From Eubacterium sp. (GTDB lineage: Bacteria; Bacillota; Clostridia; Lachnospirales; Lachnospiraceae): DNA of 17,508 nt. The translations under genes and the position numbers were made by a program. Of this stretch, positions 7,063 through 13,992 are shown in pieces. The stretch spans positions 1 through 17,508 of the forward strand of contig JALFIK010000050.1 in assembly GCA_022776205.1 (NCBI GenBank), given 5' to 3'. The first letter of the stretch is position 1. Each line of letters starts with the position of its first letter. A model generated the notes under the pieces. That model was not told the origin of the DNA. It ran no database searches and saw nothing but the letters and a program-made list of their open reading frames with translations.

Positions 7063-9046
7063 TTTTTATTTCTTCCTGTGAAGCTGCCGGAAGTTCTGCT
7101 GTCTCATCTGCAGTGGCCAAAGACCCTTCTGACGGGAAAGTTTCCTCTGACGGAGATTTCTCTGAAGTATCCGGCTCCTCAAAAACCGCTTCCTCCGAAT
7201 GCAGGGATTTGTTGTAGATTTCCATAAATTCTTTTCCGGTAATCGTTTCTTTCTCGATCAGGAACGCGGCAATCTCATCCATCACTTCCCTGTGTTCTTC
7301 AATGATCTTCTTCGCCTTTTCGTAGGCATCTTTCAGAATGTTCTTCACTTCTGCATCCACGAGGGCTCCCGTCGCGTCGGAACAGTTCATCACTGCCCGC
7401 CCGTCGAGATACCGGTTCTCTATGGATTCAAGTCCCATAAGACCAAAAGTCTCCGACATACCGTACTGGGTTACCATTGCTCTCGCAATCTGAGTAGCCC
7501 GCTCAATATCGTTGGCAGCACCGGTCGTAACTGAGTGGAAAATTACCTCTTCCGCCGCACGGCCTCCAAACAAAGTAACCAGTTCCTGGAGCATCTGCTC
7601 CTTACTCATCAGATACCGTTCTTCTTCCGGAACCTGCATGGTGTATCCGAGCGCTCCCATAGTTCTTGGGACAATCGTGATCTTTTGTACCGGTTCCGTG
7701 TGCTTTTGCACGGCAATCGCCATGGCATGACCCACTTCGTGATAAGCAACGATCTTTTTCTCCTCTTCTCCAAGAATCCGGTCTTTCTTTTCTTTTCCGG
7801 CAATGACCACTTCCACCGCCTCAAATAAGTCTTTCTGGGATACCGCCTGTCTTCCCGCTTTGACTGCGGCAAGCGCTGCCTCGTTAATCATATTGGCAAG
7901 ATCCGATCCTACGGCACCGGAAGTCGCCAGGGCAATCTCATCAAAATCCACCGTTTCATCCATGCGCACATTCTTTGCATGAACTTTTAATGTCTCCACA
8001 CGTCCTTTCAGATCCGGGCGTTCCACAATGACACGACGGTCAAAACGTCCCGGACGAAGCAGGGCCTTATCTAGTACTTCCGGACGGTTTGTCGCTGCCA
8101 GGATCACAAGTCCTTTGGAGGAATCAAATCCGTCCATCTCTGCAAGAAGGGCATTTAATGTCTGTTCCCTCTCGTCATTTCCTCCGCCATAACGGCTGTC
8201 ACGACTTTTTCCAATGGCATCGATCTCATCAATAAAAATAATACACGGTGCCATGGACTGAGCCTGCTTAAAAAGATCCCGCACTCTCGATGCGCCCACG
8301 CCGACGAACATCTCGACAAAATCGGAACCGCTTAAGGAGAAAAACGGGACATTTGCCTCTCCGGCAACCGCCTTGGCAAGAAGGGTTTTTCCCGTTCCCG
8401 GAGGACCTACGAGAAGGGCACCTTTCGGAAGTCTCGCACCGATTTCAATGTATTTCCCCGGATTGTGAAGAAAATCGACCATCTCTGTCAGACTCTCCTT
8501 GGCCTCATCCTGACCGGCCACATCCGCAAAGGTAACACCGGTCTTCTTTTCCACGTAAACCTTGGCATTACTCTTTCCGACACTGCCCATCATGCCACCG
8601 CCCTTGCCGATGCCCCGCATGAGGAACCACATCATTGCATAAATCAGGATAAACGGCACCACATAACTTACGATCAGTGACAGGGCGGTGTTTGAACCGC
8701 TGTCCTGCCGGCAGAACTTCACTTTGGCCGCTCTTAAACGGACTGTCAGGTTATTTCCATCTTCCGTGATAAATGTATAATATGTTGTCTTCAGCAAAGG
8801 ATTCTCCTGCTTTTTCGGAGTAATATAAAGCTTCTTATCCCCGATCTCCACTTTCTTTACTTCTCCCTCATCGAGCATATCGAGGAATTCATTGTAATCA
8901 ATCTGTTTCTGCTCTCCGTTTTTATACCGGTTCATGACAGAAGTAAACAAGGCAGTGATTCCCAGACAGATTACCAGCAAAATCAGTGCCGATTTAATAT
9001 TTTTCTTTCTGTTCGGGTTATTCTTCTGATTATTATTTTTGTCCAT
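7055..9046 (-). CDS. ftsH: ATP-dependent zinc metalloprotease FtsH
   Basis: 663 residues. FtsH is a membrane-bound hexameric AAA+ protease that extracts and degrades misfolded membrane proteins and some regulators. Membrane segment 1 is about 19-38, a short extracytoplasmic domain follows, and segment 2 is about 122-144. The AAA domain shows Walker A GPPGTGKT (214-221), pore motif MFVGVGAS (246-253), Walker B IIFIDEID (269-276) and the second region of homology from ATNRPEVLD to RPGRFDRR (318-338). The zinc site is HEVGH (436-440) with the third ligand Asp513 in GAANDIERAT; most homologues have HEAGH, a conservative change. The tail after residue 616 is Glu/Ser-rich and probably disordered. 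ATG start with GGAGG. It lies 18 nt after mrp and overlaps uvrC by 8 nt. Clostridia often encode more than one FtsH, so this may not be the only copy. Confidence 0.96.
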   Translation of the reverse strand: MDKNNNQKNNPNRKKNIKSALILLVICLGITALFTSVMNRYKNGEQKQIDYNEFLDMLDEGEVKKVEIGDKKLYITPKKQENPLLKTTYYTFITEDGNNLTVRLRAAKVKFCRQDSGSNTALSLIVSYVVPFILIYAMMWFLMRGIGKGGGMMGSVGKSNAKVYVEKKTGVTFADVAGQDEAKESLTEMVDFLHNPGKYIEIGARLPKGALLVGPPGTGKTLLAKAVAGEANVPFFSLSGSDFVEMFVGVGASRVRDLFKQAQSMAPCIIFIDEIDAIGKSRDSRYGGGNDEREQTLNALLAEMDGFDSSKGLVILAATNRPEVLDKALLRPGRFDRRVIVERPDLKGRVETLKVHAKNVRMDETVDFDEIALATSGAVGSDLANMINEAALAAVKAGRQAVSQKDLFEAVEVVIAGKEKKDRILGEEEKKIVAYHEVGHAMAIAVQKHTEPVQKITIVPRTMGALGYTMQVPEEERYLMSKEQMLQELVTLFGGRAAEEVIFHSVTTGAANDIERATQIARAMVTQYGMSETFGLMGLESIENRYLDGRAVMNCSDATGALVDAEVKNILKDAYEKAKKIIEEHREVMDEIAAFLIEKETITGKEFMEIYNKSLHSEEAVFEEPDTSEKSPSEETFPSEGSLATADETAELPAASQEEIKNV

Positions 9047-9064
9047 TTACGCCTCCATGACGTC

Positions 9065-9895
9065 TTATAACTTCTTTAATACCTCAATGGCATCCTTCAT
9101 ATAATTATTCTCGACGAATTCAATCTTACCTGCATCACAGGCAGCAGCAAGGGCCGGATCAATCGGAAGTTTTGCCAGAACCGGCACATCATACTGTGCA
9201 GCAATCTCATCGATATGACTTTCTCCGAATACTTTGATCTTCTTTTTGCAATCCGGACATTCCACATAGCTCATATTCTCTACCAGACCCAGAATCGGAA
9301 CCTGCATCATCCTTGCCATATTAGCTGCCTTTTCCACGATCATTCCCACCAGTTCCTGAGGGGAAGCCACGATCACGATTCCGTCTAACGGAACGGACTG
9401 AAAAATAGTCAGAGGCACATCTCCGGTTCCCGGAGGCATATCGATAAACATATAATCAATCCGGTTCCATAGAGTCTCTCCCCAGAACTGTTTGATCACA
9501 CCGCCGAGAACCGGACCTCTCCAAATAACCGGATCAGTCTCATTCTCCAGCATCAGATTTACGGAAACCATATCAATTCCGCAGGCTGTGGTTGCCGGAA
9601 CGATCAGCCCGTCCATATTTCCCACAAGATTCTGGGACACACCAAAAGCTTTCGGAATGGAAGGGCCGGTAATATCTCCGTCTAATATCGCTGTCTTGAA
9701 TCCTTCCCGCATGGTTGCAGCGGCAAGAAGAGAAGTCACCATGGATTTACCGACACCACCCTTTCCAGACACAACACCGATTACTTTCTTTACGGAACTT
9801 CCCCTGCTTAATTTCACGAGGAAATCTTCCGGTTTCATTTCTCTTTCCGCACAGCTCTCGCCACAGGAACTGCAGTCATGTGTACATTCACTCAT
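9065..9895 (-). CDS. Mrp/Nbp35-type P-loop iron-sulfur carrier ATPase
   Basis: 276 residues. Mrp/ApbC/Nbp35 proteins are homodimeric ATPases of the SIMIBI (ParA/MinD-like) class that bind a labile 4Fe-4S cluster and pass it to target proteins. Visible are the deviant Walker A GKGGVGKS (44-51), the switch region around DGDITGPSIP (72-81), IDMPPGTGDVPL (151-162), and CPDC (213-216), the CxxC pair that bridges the cluster between subunits. The N-terminus adds four cysteines, C4, C8, C11 and C15 (CX3CX2CX3C). This resembles the extra N-terminal cluster site of eukaryotic Nbp35 more than E. coli Mrp, which lacks it. The ATG start has GAGAGG overlapping the end of rpe; 5 nt separate the genes. Its partners cannot be read from the context, since its operon neighbours are rpe and ftsH. 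Confidence 0.92.
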   Translation of the reverse strand: MSECTHDCSSCGESCAEREMKPEDFLVKLSRGSSVKKVIGVVSGKGGVGKSMVTSLLAAATMREGFKTAILDGDITGPSIPKAFGVSQNLVGNMDGLIVPATTACGIDMVSVNLMLENETDPVIWRGPVLGGVIKQFWGETLWNRIDYMFIDMPPGTGDVPLTIFQSVPLDGIVIVASPQELVGMIVEKAANMARMMQVPILGLVENMSYVECPDCKKKIKVFGESHIDEIAAQYDVPVLAKLPIDPALAAACDAGKIEFVENNYMKDAIEVLKKL

Positions 9896-9900
9896 CTTTT

Positions 9901-10560
9901 CTACCTCTCATTCATCTTCTCTAAAATTTCTTTTACATTCTTTGTAATATTGCCACCAAATACTGCGGAACCGCAGACAAATATGTTGGCACCGGCTTCG
10001 GCAATCTGAGCGATATTCGATGCCTTCACGCCACCATCCACCTGAATGTCTGTTTCAAGTCCCCTCTCTTCCAGTATACCACGAAGGCAACGGATTTTTT
10101 CCGTACAGTAAGGAATATATTTCTGTCCTCCGAATCCCGGATTCACAGTCATGATCAGTACCATATCAAGCTCCGGCAGGAGATATTCCACAGCAGAAAG
10201 GGGAGTGGCCGGATTCAGTGCTACCGCCGCCTTCTTCCCACAGTCCCTGATCTGATGAACCACCCGGTCAAGATGGGTACAGGCCTCTGCATGGACTGTA
10301 ATGATATCCGCTCCTGCCTCTGCAAAATCTTCAATATATCTTCCCGGATCTTCTACCATAAGATGCACATCAAACACGGCATCGGTTATACTGCGAAGCG
10401 ACCGGATGACCGGCTGCCCCAGAGTAATCTGCGGAACATACATTCCGTCCATAACATCTACATGAACATACTGTGCTCCCGCATTCACTGCCTCAAGCAC
10501 ATCTCTTCCCAGATTTGCAAAGTCCGCCGATAAAATTGATGGCGCTAATATCTTCTTCAT
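9901..10560 (-). CDS. rpe: Ribulose-phosphate 3-epimerase
   Basis: 219 residues from the chosen ATG (10558-10560), the usual length. The enzyme interconverts D-ribulose 5-phosphate and D-xylulose 5-phosphate in the non-oxidative pentose phosphate pathway. It is a TIM barrel with a divalent metal: Ser8 in APSILSADF, His33 and Asp35 in HVDVMDG, His66 in DVHLMVEDP, the phosphate loop around NPGFGGQKYIP, and Asp175 in VDGGV, which match the metal ligands and acid-base pair of the family. The frame could be extended 16 codons upstream, but AGGAGGT lies 5 nt before this ATG and the protein starts with the conserved MKKILAPSIL, so the shorter form is preferred. It is the first gene of the minus-strand rpe-mrp-ftsH-uvrC-hprK unit. 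Confidence 0.96.
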   Translation of the reverse strand: MKKILAPSILSADFANLGRDVLEAVNAGAQYVHVDVMDGMYVPQITLGQPVIRSLRSITDAVFDVHLMVEDPGRYIEDFAEAGADIITVHAEACTHLDRVVHQIRDCGKKAAVALNPATPLSAVEYLLPELDMVLIMTVNPGFGGQKYIPYCTEKIRCLRGILEERGLETDIQVDGGVKASNIAQIAEAGANIFVCGSAVFGGNITKNVKEILEKMNER

Positions 10561-10613
10561 CCGTACCTCCTTAAAAGTATAAAAATAGATCATGAGATAA
10601 AGTCTCACATTAC

Positions 10614-10641
10614 ATCATAACATAAACCAGAGATACTTCAA
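10614..10641 (-). promoter_or_regulatory. Promoter of the rpe-mrp-ftsH-uvrC-hprK unit
   Basis: On the minus strand TTGAAG (10636-10641) and TATGAT (10614-10619) are separated by 16 nt, and TGT directly before TATGAT gives an extended -10. The start would be near 10607, leaving a leader of about 47 nt. A small TGAGA/TCTCA hairpin (10593-10607) sits at the beginning of that leader. Confidence 0.6.
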
Positions 10642-10671
10642 GTAGTTTTTCACCGGATACCCTTTTGATAT

Positions 10672-10701
10672 TTGCAAAAAACCTGGCGATTATGGTACAC
10701 T
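10672..10701 (+). promoter_or_regulatory. Promoter of the iron alcohol dehydrogenase
   Basis: TTGCAA (10672-10677) and TACACT (10696-10701) are separated by 18 nt, with TGG before the -10 forming an extended -10. A short inverted repeat, TTTTG-N7-CAAAA (10663-10679), overlaps the -35 and could be an operator, though the evidence for that is weak. The promoter is arranged back to back with the rpe promoter. Confidence 0.5.
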
Positions 10702-10738
10702 GTTTTTGAAAGATTTTACTGAAGGAAAGGAGAGTATT

Positions 10739-11845
10739 ATGCGTTTTTTTGATCCTACAAATACTTTTATTGAAAAAAACTGTGTACAAAACCATAAAAA
10801 AGAACTGCTGGCTCTTGGCTCAAAGGCTTTTATCGTTACCGGGCACAGCTCTTCCAAAAAGAACGGTTCCCTCGATGATGTGACCGCTATTCTGGAAGAG
10901 GGCGGGATTCCCTATGAAATCTACAATGATATTGAAGAAAATCCTTCTGTGGAAACTGTGGAAAAAGCAGCCGCAGCAGGCAAAGAATTCGGTGCTGACT
11001 TTGTAATCGGCATTGGCGGCGGCTCCCCTCTGGATGCTTCGAAAGCCATTGCCCTTCTAATCGCCAATCCGACAGAAACGGGAGACTGTTTTTATGTGGC
11101 AAAAGATTTAAAAGCACTTCCGATTGCCGCAGTTCCGACAACCTGCGGTACCGGTTCCGAGATCACACCGGTCTCCGTTCTGACCCGCCACGACATTCAA
11201 ACAAAACAGAGCATTTCCTATAAACTTTTCCCTGACCTGGCTCTTGTTGACGGAAAATATCTTCTCGGTGCGGGAAAAAATCTCCTGGTCAACACATGCG
11301 TGGATGCATTATGCCACCTGACGGAAAGTTTCATCCATGCCACATCTAACGTCTATAACCGGATGTTTTCTTCCTACGGATTAAAACTGTGGAGAGATCT
11401 GGTTCCTTTCCTGCGTTCCGATGAGAGGCTTACAGAAGACATGGCACAACAGTGCATGATGACTTCCACCATTGCAGGAATGGCCATCGCCCAGACAGGA
11501 ACCTCCATTCCACATGCATTAAGCTATGATGTTACCTATAATAAGGGTGTGCCTCACGGAAAGGCCTGCGGCATCTTTCTGGCAGCCTACCTGCGCCGCT
11601 ATGAAAAAGAGTTTCCGGAAGATGTGAAGGAGATTCTTTCCCTTCTCGGCTTTGAAGACCTTGACAGCTTTGCCGCTTTTTTAAAAGAAATCCTCGGCAC
11701 CGTCTCTCTGTCTGCCGAAGAAGTTTCCACATTCACCGACCGAATCCTCCAGAATACCAAGAAGCTTTCCACCTGCCCGTTTATTCTTACTAAAGAGGAT
11801 ATCCTGGCAATCTATGCTCAATCGGTACGTCAGATACAGGAATAG
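10739..11845 (+). CDS. Iron-containing alcohol dehydrogenase
   Basis: 368 residues from the ATG at 10739, which has GGAAAGGAG 7 nt upstream; a frame extension to 10706 has no such site and is rejected. The group III (Fe-ADH) family reduces aldehydes or oxidises alcohols with NAD(P)H. The N-terminal nucleotide-binding half contains GGGSPLDASKA (93-103) and TTCGTGSE (134-141). All four metal ligands are present: D189 and H193 in VDALCHLTES, H259 in SIPHALSY and H273 in VPHGKA. The substrate cannot be deduced; relatives act on ethanol, butanol, propanediol or lactaldehyde. It is a single-gene unit, divergent from rpe and convergent on panF, and ends at the strong hairpin terminator 11856-11904. 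A fermentative redox role fits an anaerobe. Confidence 0.93.
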   Translation: MRFFDPTNTFIEKNCVQNHKKELLALGSKAFIVTGHSSSKKNGSLDDVTAILEEGGIPYEIYNDIEENPSVETVEKAAAAGKEFGADFVIGIGGGSPLDASKAIALLIANPTETGDCFYVAKDLKALPIAAVPTTCGTGSEITPVSVLTRHDIQTKQSISYKLFPDLALVDGKYLLGAGKNLLVNTCVDALCHLTESFIHATSNVYNRMFSSYGLKLWRDLVPFLRSDERLTEDMAQQCMMTSTIAGMAIAQTGTSIPHALSYDVTYNKGVPHGKACGIFLAAYLRRYEKEFPEDVKEILSLLGFEDLDSFAAFLKEILGTVSLSAEEVSTFTDRILQNTKKLSTCPFILTKEDILAIYAQSVRQIQE

Positions 11846-11855
11846 TGAAAAAGAT

Positions 11856-11904
11856 CCGTCGTAGTAACGGTCTAACGACCGTAACTGCCGACGGACTTTT
11901 TTTT
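11856..11904. terminator. Strong intrinsic terminator after the alcohol dehydrogenase, also usable by panF
   Basis: The arms CCGTCG (11856-11861) and CGACGG (11889-11894) close a long stem. It continues through TAGT/ACTG, an A-A mismatch, and ACGGTC/GACCGT to a TAAC loop, with one bulged C on the 3' arm. Eight T's follow (11897-11904). Read on the minus strand the stem is followed by ATCTTTTT, so it can also stop panF transcription. The hairpin is part of a repeated element. Confidence 0.88.
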
Positions 11905-11913
11905 GCGCATTTT
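11856..11913 (+). repeat. 58-nt stem-loop repeat, copy 1
   Basis: The element reads CGTCGTAGTAACGG, 10 variable bases, GTAACTGCCGACG, a T-run and GCGCATTTT. Copy 2 at 13858-13915 on the other strand has the same order and the same 10-base spacing, and 14 bases (TTTTTGCGCATTTT) are identical at the end. The GCGCATTTT end points towards panF. Confidence 0.75.
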
Positions 11914-11951
11914 CAGTTCAAACAGATGCTGCTCTGTCTTGTCATTTTATA

Positions 11952-13436
11952 TCAGAAACATTTTTCTATAATATCCGAATCCAGACCATCCTTCGATGTA
12001 GCATATCCCACCGCAAAATAAAGAATTGCACCGGCAAGAAGTCCCCAAACTACGGCATTGATTCCCGCAACTTTTACATTATAGTAGCAAAATACATAAG
12101 TGGCAGCGGCACCAATGGAACTGCAGATTGCGGCTTGTTTCGTCCCTTTTTTCCAGAACAATCCCCCAATGAGAGGCCAGAAGAAGCTACATTCCAGACC
12201 ACCCATGGCAAAAAGATTCAGGAAGAAGATAATATCCGGTGGATCAATCGTAAGAATTATTACAACAATACCAAAAGCAAGGGTAACAAGTGTACTTAAT
12301 TTTCCCACATTTTTATTATAGGATGCGACCTTCACAGGGTCATCTTTTACCACATAATTACGCCATAAATCTTTCACGATGGCAGCGGATGCCAGGATCA
12401 GAAGAGAATCGGCGGTGGACATAACGGCAGCCATCGGAGCTGCAAGGAAGATTCCGGCAAGGCCAACCGGCATAATCTTCTGAACGATATAAGGAACAAA
12501 GTAGTCAGAAGTCGGAAGGTTATTTGTATCCACTAATGCACCTGCCCATGTACCGGCCATGTGCATACCAACGATAATAAAACTACAGGTTAACGCACCG
12601 ATCCACATAGCAGAGTGGAGACTCTTTGTATCCTTAAAGCCCATGGAACGGACAGCAGTCTGTGGAAGTCCAAGGGTACCAAAACCAACAAGGACCCAAA
12701 AACTAAGTAAGGTTCCCGGAGTATAGATGGAGAAGAGGTTATCATATACACCCGGAAGATTATTGGCAAGTCCCGCATCAATACCGGAAAGACCGCCTCC
12801 GGCTCTTAATACAAAGAACAGAAACAGGAAAGTACCGATACACATAATGATTCCCTGGATCGTATCCGTTATGGCAACAGCACTAAAACCACCAATGGAA
12901 GTGTAGATGATAACGACAGCTCCAAAGATTAACAAAGAGGTCACATGATCAAGGCCGGTAATGGAGGAAATCAAAGTTGCTCCACCGGTAAACTGCCCGA
13001 TCATCTGTGCGGTAAAGAATGCCACCATGAGAAGGCTGGTGATGATTACCAAAGCATCACTCTTATAACGGGCCTTCAGATAACCAACCACTGTAACGGA
13101 ACCGGTTCTTCTGGAAACCAGAGCCAGTTTATTTCCAAGCACACCGAGTACCAGGAATGTAACGGGAACCTGAACCGTGGCAATCCATGCCTGAGCATAT
13201 CCATACGTAAGGCCTGCCGCACCGGGACCGGATACAAAAGAGCTGACCGAAGTGTAGGTTGCCATTGTTGTCATGGCAAGAAGTAAGCCATTCATCCTTC
13301 TTCCGCCAATGAAGAAATTCTTCTCCGACGAGGCATTCTGACGGCTTTGATGTCTGCTGAATAAAATACCGATGATGGCATTTAATCCGAGGTAAATGAT
13401 AAATATGCCAAGGATAATTTTCTGATTCGTTGTCAT
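11952..13436 (-). CDS. panF: Sodium/pantothenate symporter (PanF)
   Basis: 494 residues from the chosen ATG (13434-13436). It belongs to the sodium:solute symporter (SSS) family with about 12-13 membrane helices, and takes up pantothenate, the precursor of coenzyme A, with Na+. Recognisable PanF stretches are LLAMTTMATYTSVSSFVSGPGAAG (Na+-site region), YTSIGGFSAVAITDTIQG, SFWVLVGFGTLGLPQTAVR, GIFLAAPMAAVMST and NLFAMGGLECSFFWPLIGG; these follow E. coli PanF closely. A frame extension to 13487 is rejected, because GGAGGGAG lies just before this ATG and the extension would overlap yhdT by 50 nt. It follows yhdT with 1 nt between stop and start, the same order as the enterobacterial yhdT-panF pair, which strengthens the call. 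Confidence 0.93.
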   Translation of the reverse strand: MTTNQKIILGIFIIYLGLNAIIGILFSRHQSRQNASSEKNFFIGGRRMNGLLLAMTTMATYTSVSSFVSGPGAAGLTYGYAQAWIATVQVPVTFLVLGVLGNKLALVSRRTGSVTVVGYLKARYKSDALVIITSLLMVAFFTAQMIGQFTGGATLISSITGLDHVTSLLIFGAVVIIYTSIGGFSAVAITDTIQGIIMCIGTFLFLFFVLRAGGGLSGIDAGLANNLPGVYDNLFSIYTPGTLLSFWVLVGFGTLGLPQTAVRSMGFKDTKSLHSAMWIGALTCSFIIVGMHMAGTWAGALVDTNNLPTSDYFVPYIVQKIMPVGLAGIFLAAPMAAVMSTADSLLILASAAIVKDLWRNYVVKDDPVKVASYNKNVGKLSTLVTLAFGIVVIILTIDPPDIIFFLNLFAMGGLECSFFWPLIGGLFWKKGTKQAAICSSIGAAATYVFCYYNVKVAGINAVVWGLLAGAILYFAVGYATSKDGLDSDIIEKCF

Positions 13437-13437
13437 A

Positions 13438-13704
13438 CTATTCTCCCTCCTCTTCTTCATCATCGTATTCAAAATCAACGAAGACATGTTTTAAAAGATA
13501 CCATACTCCAAGTAATGAGAGTAAAATGGTTCCAAAGGTTGATACACTAAACCATGCCGGCATGCCAAGGAAATAAAGTCCTGTCCCATTCAGTAAAAAT
13601 GCACTGAGAATGTGCCATACACAACAAATTGCAACTACGATGAGTGTCCCGCGGATTTCCCGCATACACTGTTTGTGTTTTTCCTGTTTTGTCATCTTTT
13701 TCAT
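13438..13704 (-). CDS. yhdT: YhdT/DUF997 family small membrane protein
   Basis: 88 residues. After a basic N-terminus (MKKMTKQEKHKQ) there are two membrane segments, about 19-38 and 55-72, joined by a loop containing GMPAWFSVS, which matches the GxPxWF loop of E. coli YhdT. It ends in a very acidic tail, DFEYDDEEEEGE. The biochemical function of the family is unknown, but the gene is regularly found just upstream of panF, so it may be a subunit or assembly factor of the transporter; that is inference from context. The codons of the acidic tail also provide the GGAGGGAG ribosome binding site of panF. ATG start with AAGGAG 8 nt upstream; a second in-frame ATG three codons later has poorer spacing. 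Confidence 0.85.
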   Translation of the reverse strand: MKKMTKQEKHKQCMREIRGTLIVVAICCVWHILSAFLLNGTGLYFLGMPAWFSVSTFGTILLSLLGVWYLLKHVFVDFEYDDEEEEGE

Positions 13705-13759
13705 GTTTCAAACTCCTTATATTCAGGGTCAGATTCTAATAAAGATATCTGCCAAAATA

Positions 13760-13788
13760 ATTATCTAATAAATAGTGTATAAAATCAA
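13760..13788 (-). promoter_or_regulatory. Promoter of yhdT-panF
   Basis: On the minus strand TTGATT (13783-13788) and GATAAT (13760-13765) are 17 nt apart, giving a leader of about 48 nt. An overlapping alternative, TTGCTA-N17-TATACA, lies just upstream. Both are between the stem-loop repeat and yhdT, so the repeat is probably upstream of the transcript and not in its leader. Confidence 0.5.
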
Positions 13789-13857
13789 TAAAAACTGTAG
13801 CAATATGGAGTTAATTTATTTATGAAAAAAGCGTAGTAACTGTGACCAAAGTAAACA

Positions 13858-13915
13858 AAAATGCGCAAAAAGATGACGTCTGCAGTTACAGCTAAATATC
13901 CGTTACTGCGACGTC
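13858..13915 (-). repeat. 58-nt stem-loop repeat, copy 2 (inverted)
   Basis: Read on the minus strand: GACGTC, GCAGTAACGG, 10 variable bases, GTAACTGCA, GACGTC, then ATCTTTTTGCGCATTTT. It folds into the same hairpin as copy 1, with one bulge on the 3' arm (A here, C in copy 1) and one A-A mismatch. The five T's after the stem make it a possible second, minus-strand terminator behind pfkA. Confidence 0.75.
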
Positions 13916-13922
13916 TCCATAA

Positions 13923-13957
13923 AAATAGGGTTGTCGCCATAAGCAACAACCCTATTT
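13923..13957 (-). terminator. Intrinsic terminator of dnaE-pfkA
   Basis: AAATAGGGTTGT (13923-13934) and ACAACCCTATTT (13946-13957) form a 12-bp perfect stem around an 11-nt loop. On the minus strand the arm ends in TATTTTT. It lies 36 nt after the pfkA stop, and stem-loop copy 2 follows directly behind it. Confidence 0.82.
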
Positions 13958-13992
13958 CGTTTCCAAATATTGAATTCATCAATTAACGAAAT

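Noticed and set aside
9492..9947. 151-codon plus-strand open frame across mrp and the end of rpe
   Set aside because: Antisense to the conserved P-loop ATPase, without a start signal; a shadow of the coding strand.
10561..10608. N-terminal extension of rpe by 16 codons
   Set aside because: AGGAGGT stands directly before the internal ATG and the family consensus begins there; the extension would cover the leader.
10663..10679. TTTTG-N7-CAAAA inverted repeat as a Rex-type or other operator for the alcohol dehydrogenase
   Set aside because: Does not match the Rex consensus (TTGTTAA-N4-TTAACAA), and short A/T repeats are expected by chance in promoter regions; kept only as a remark.
13705..13992. 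Riboswitch or small RNA in the pfkA-yhdT gap
   Set aside because: No known riboswitch core seen. The structures present are the pfkA terminator and the repeat element, and the best yhdT promoter lies after them.
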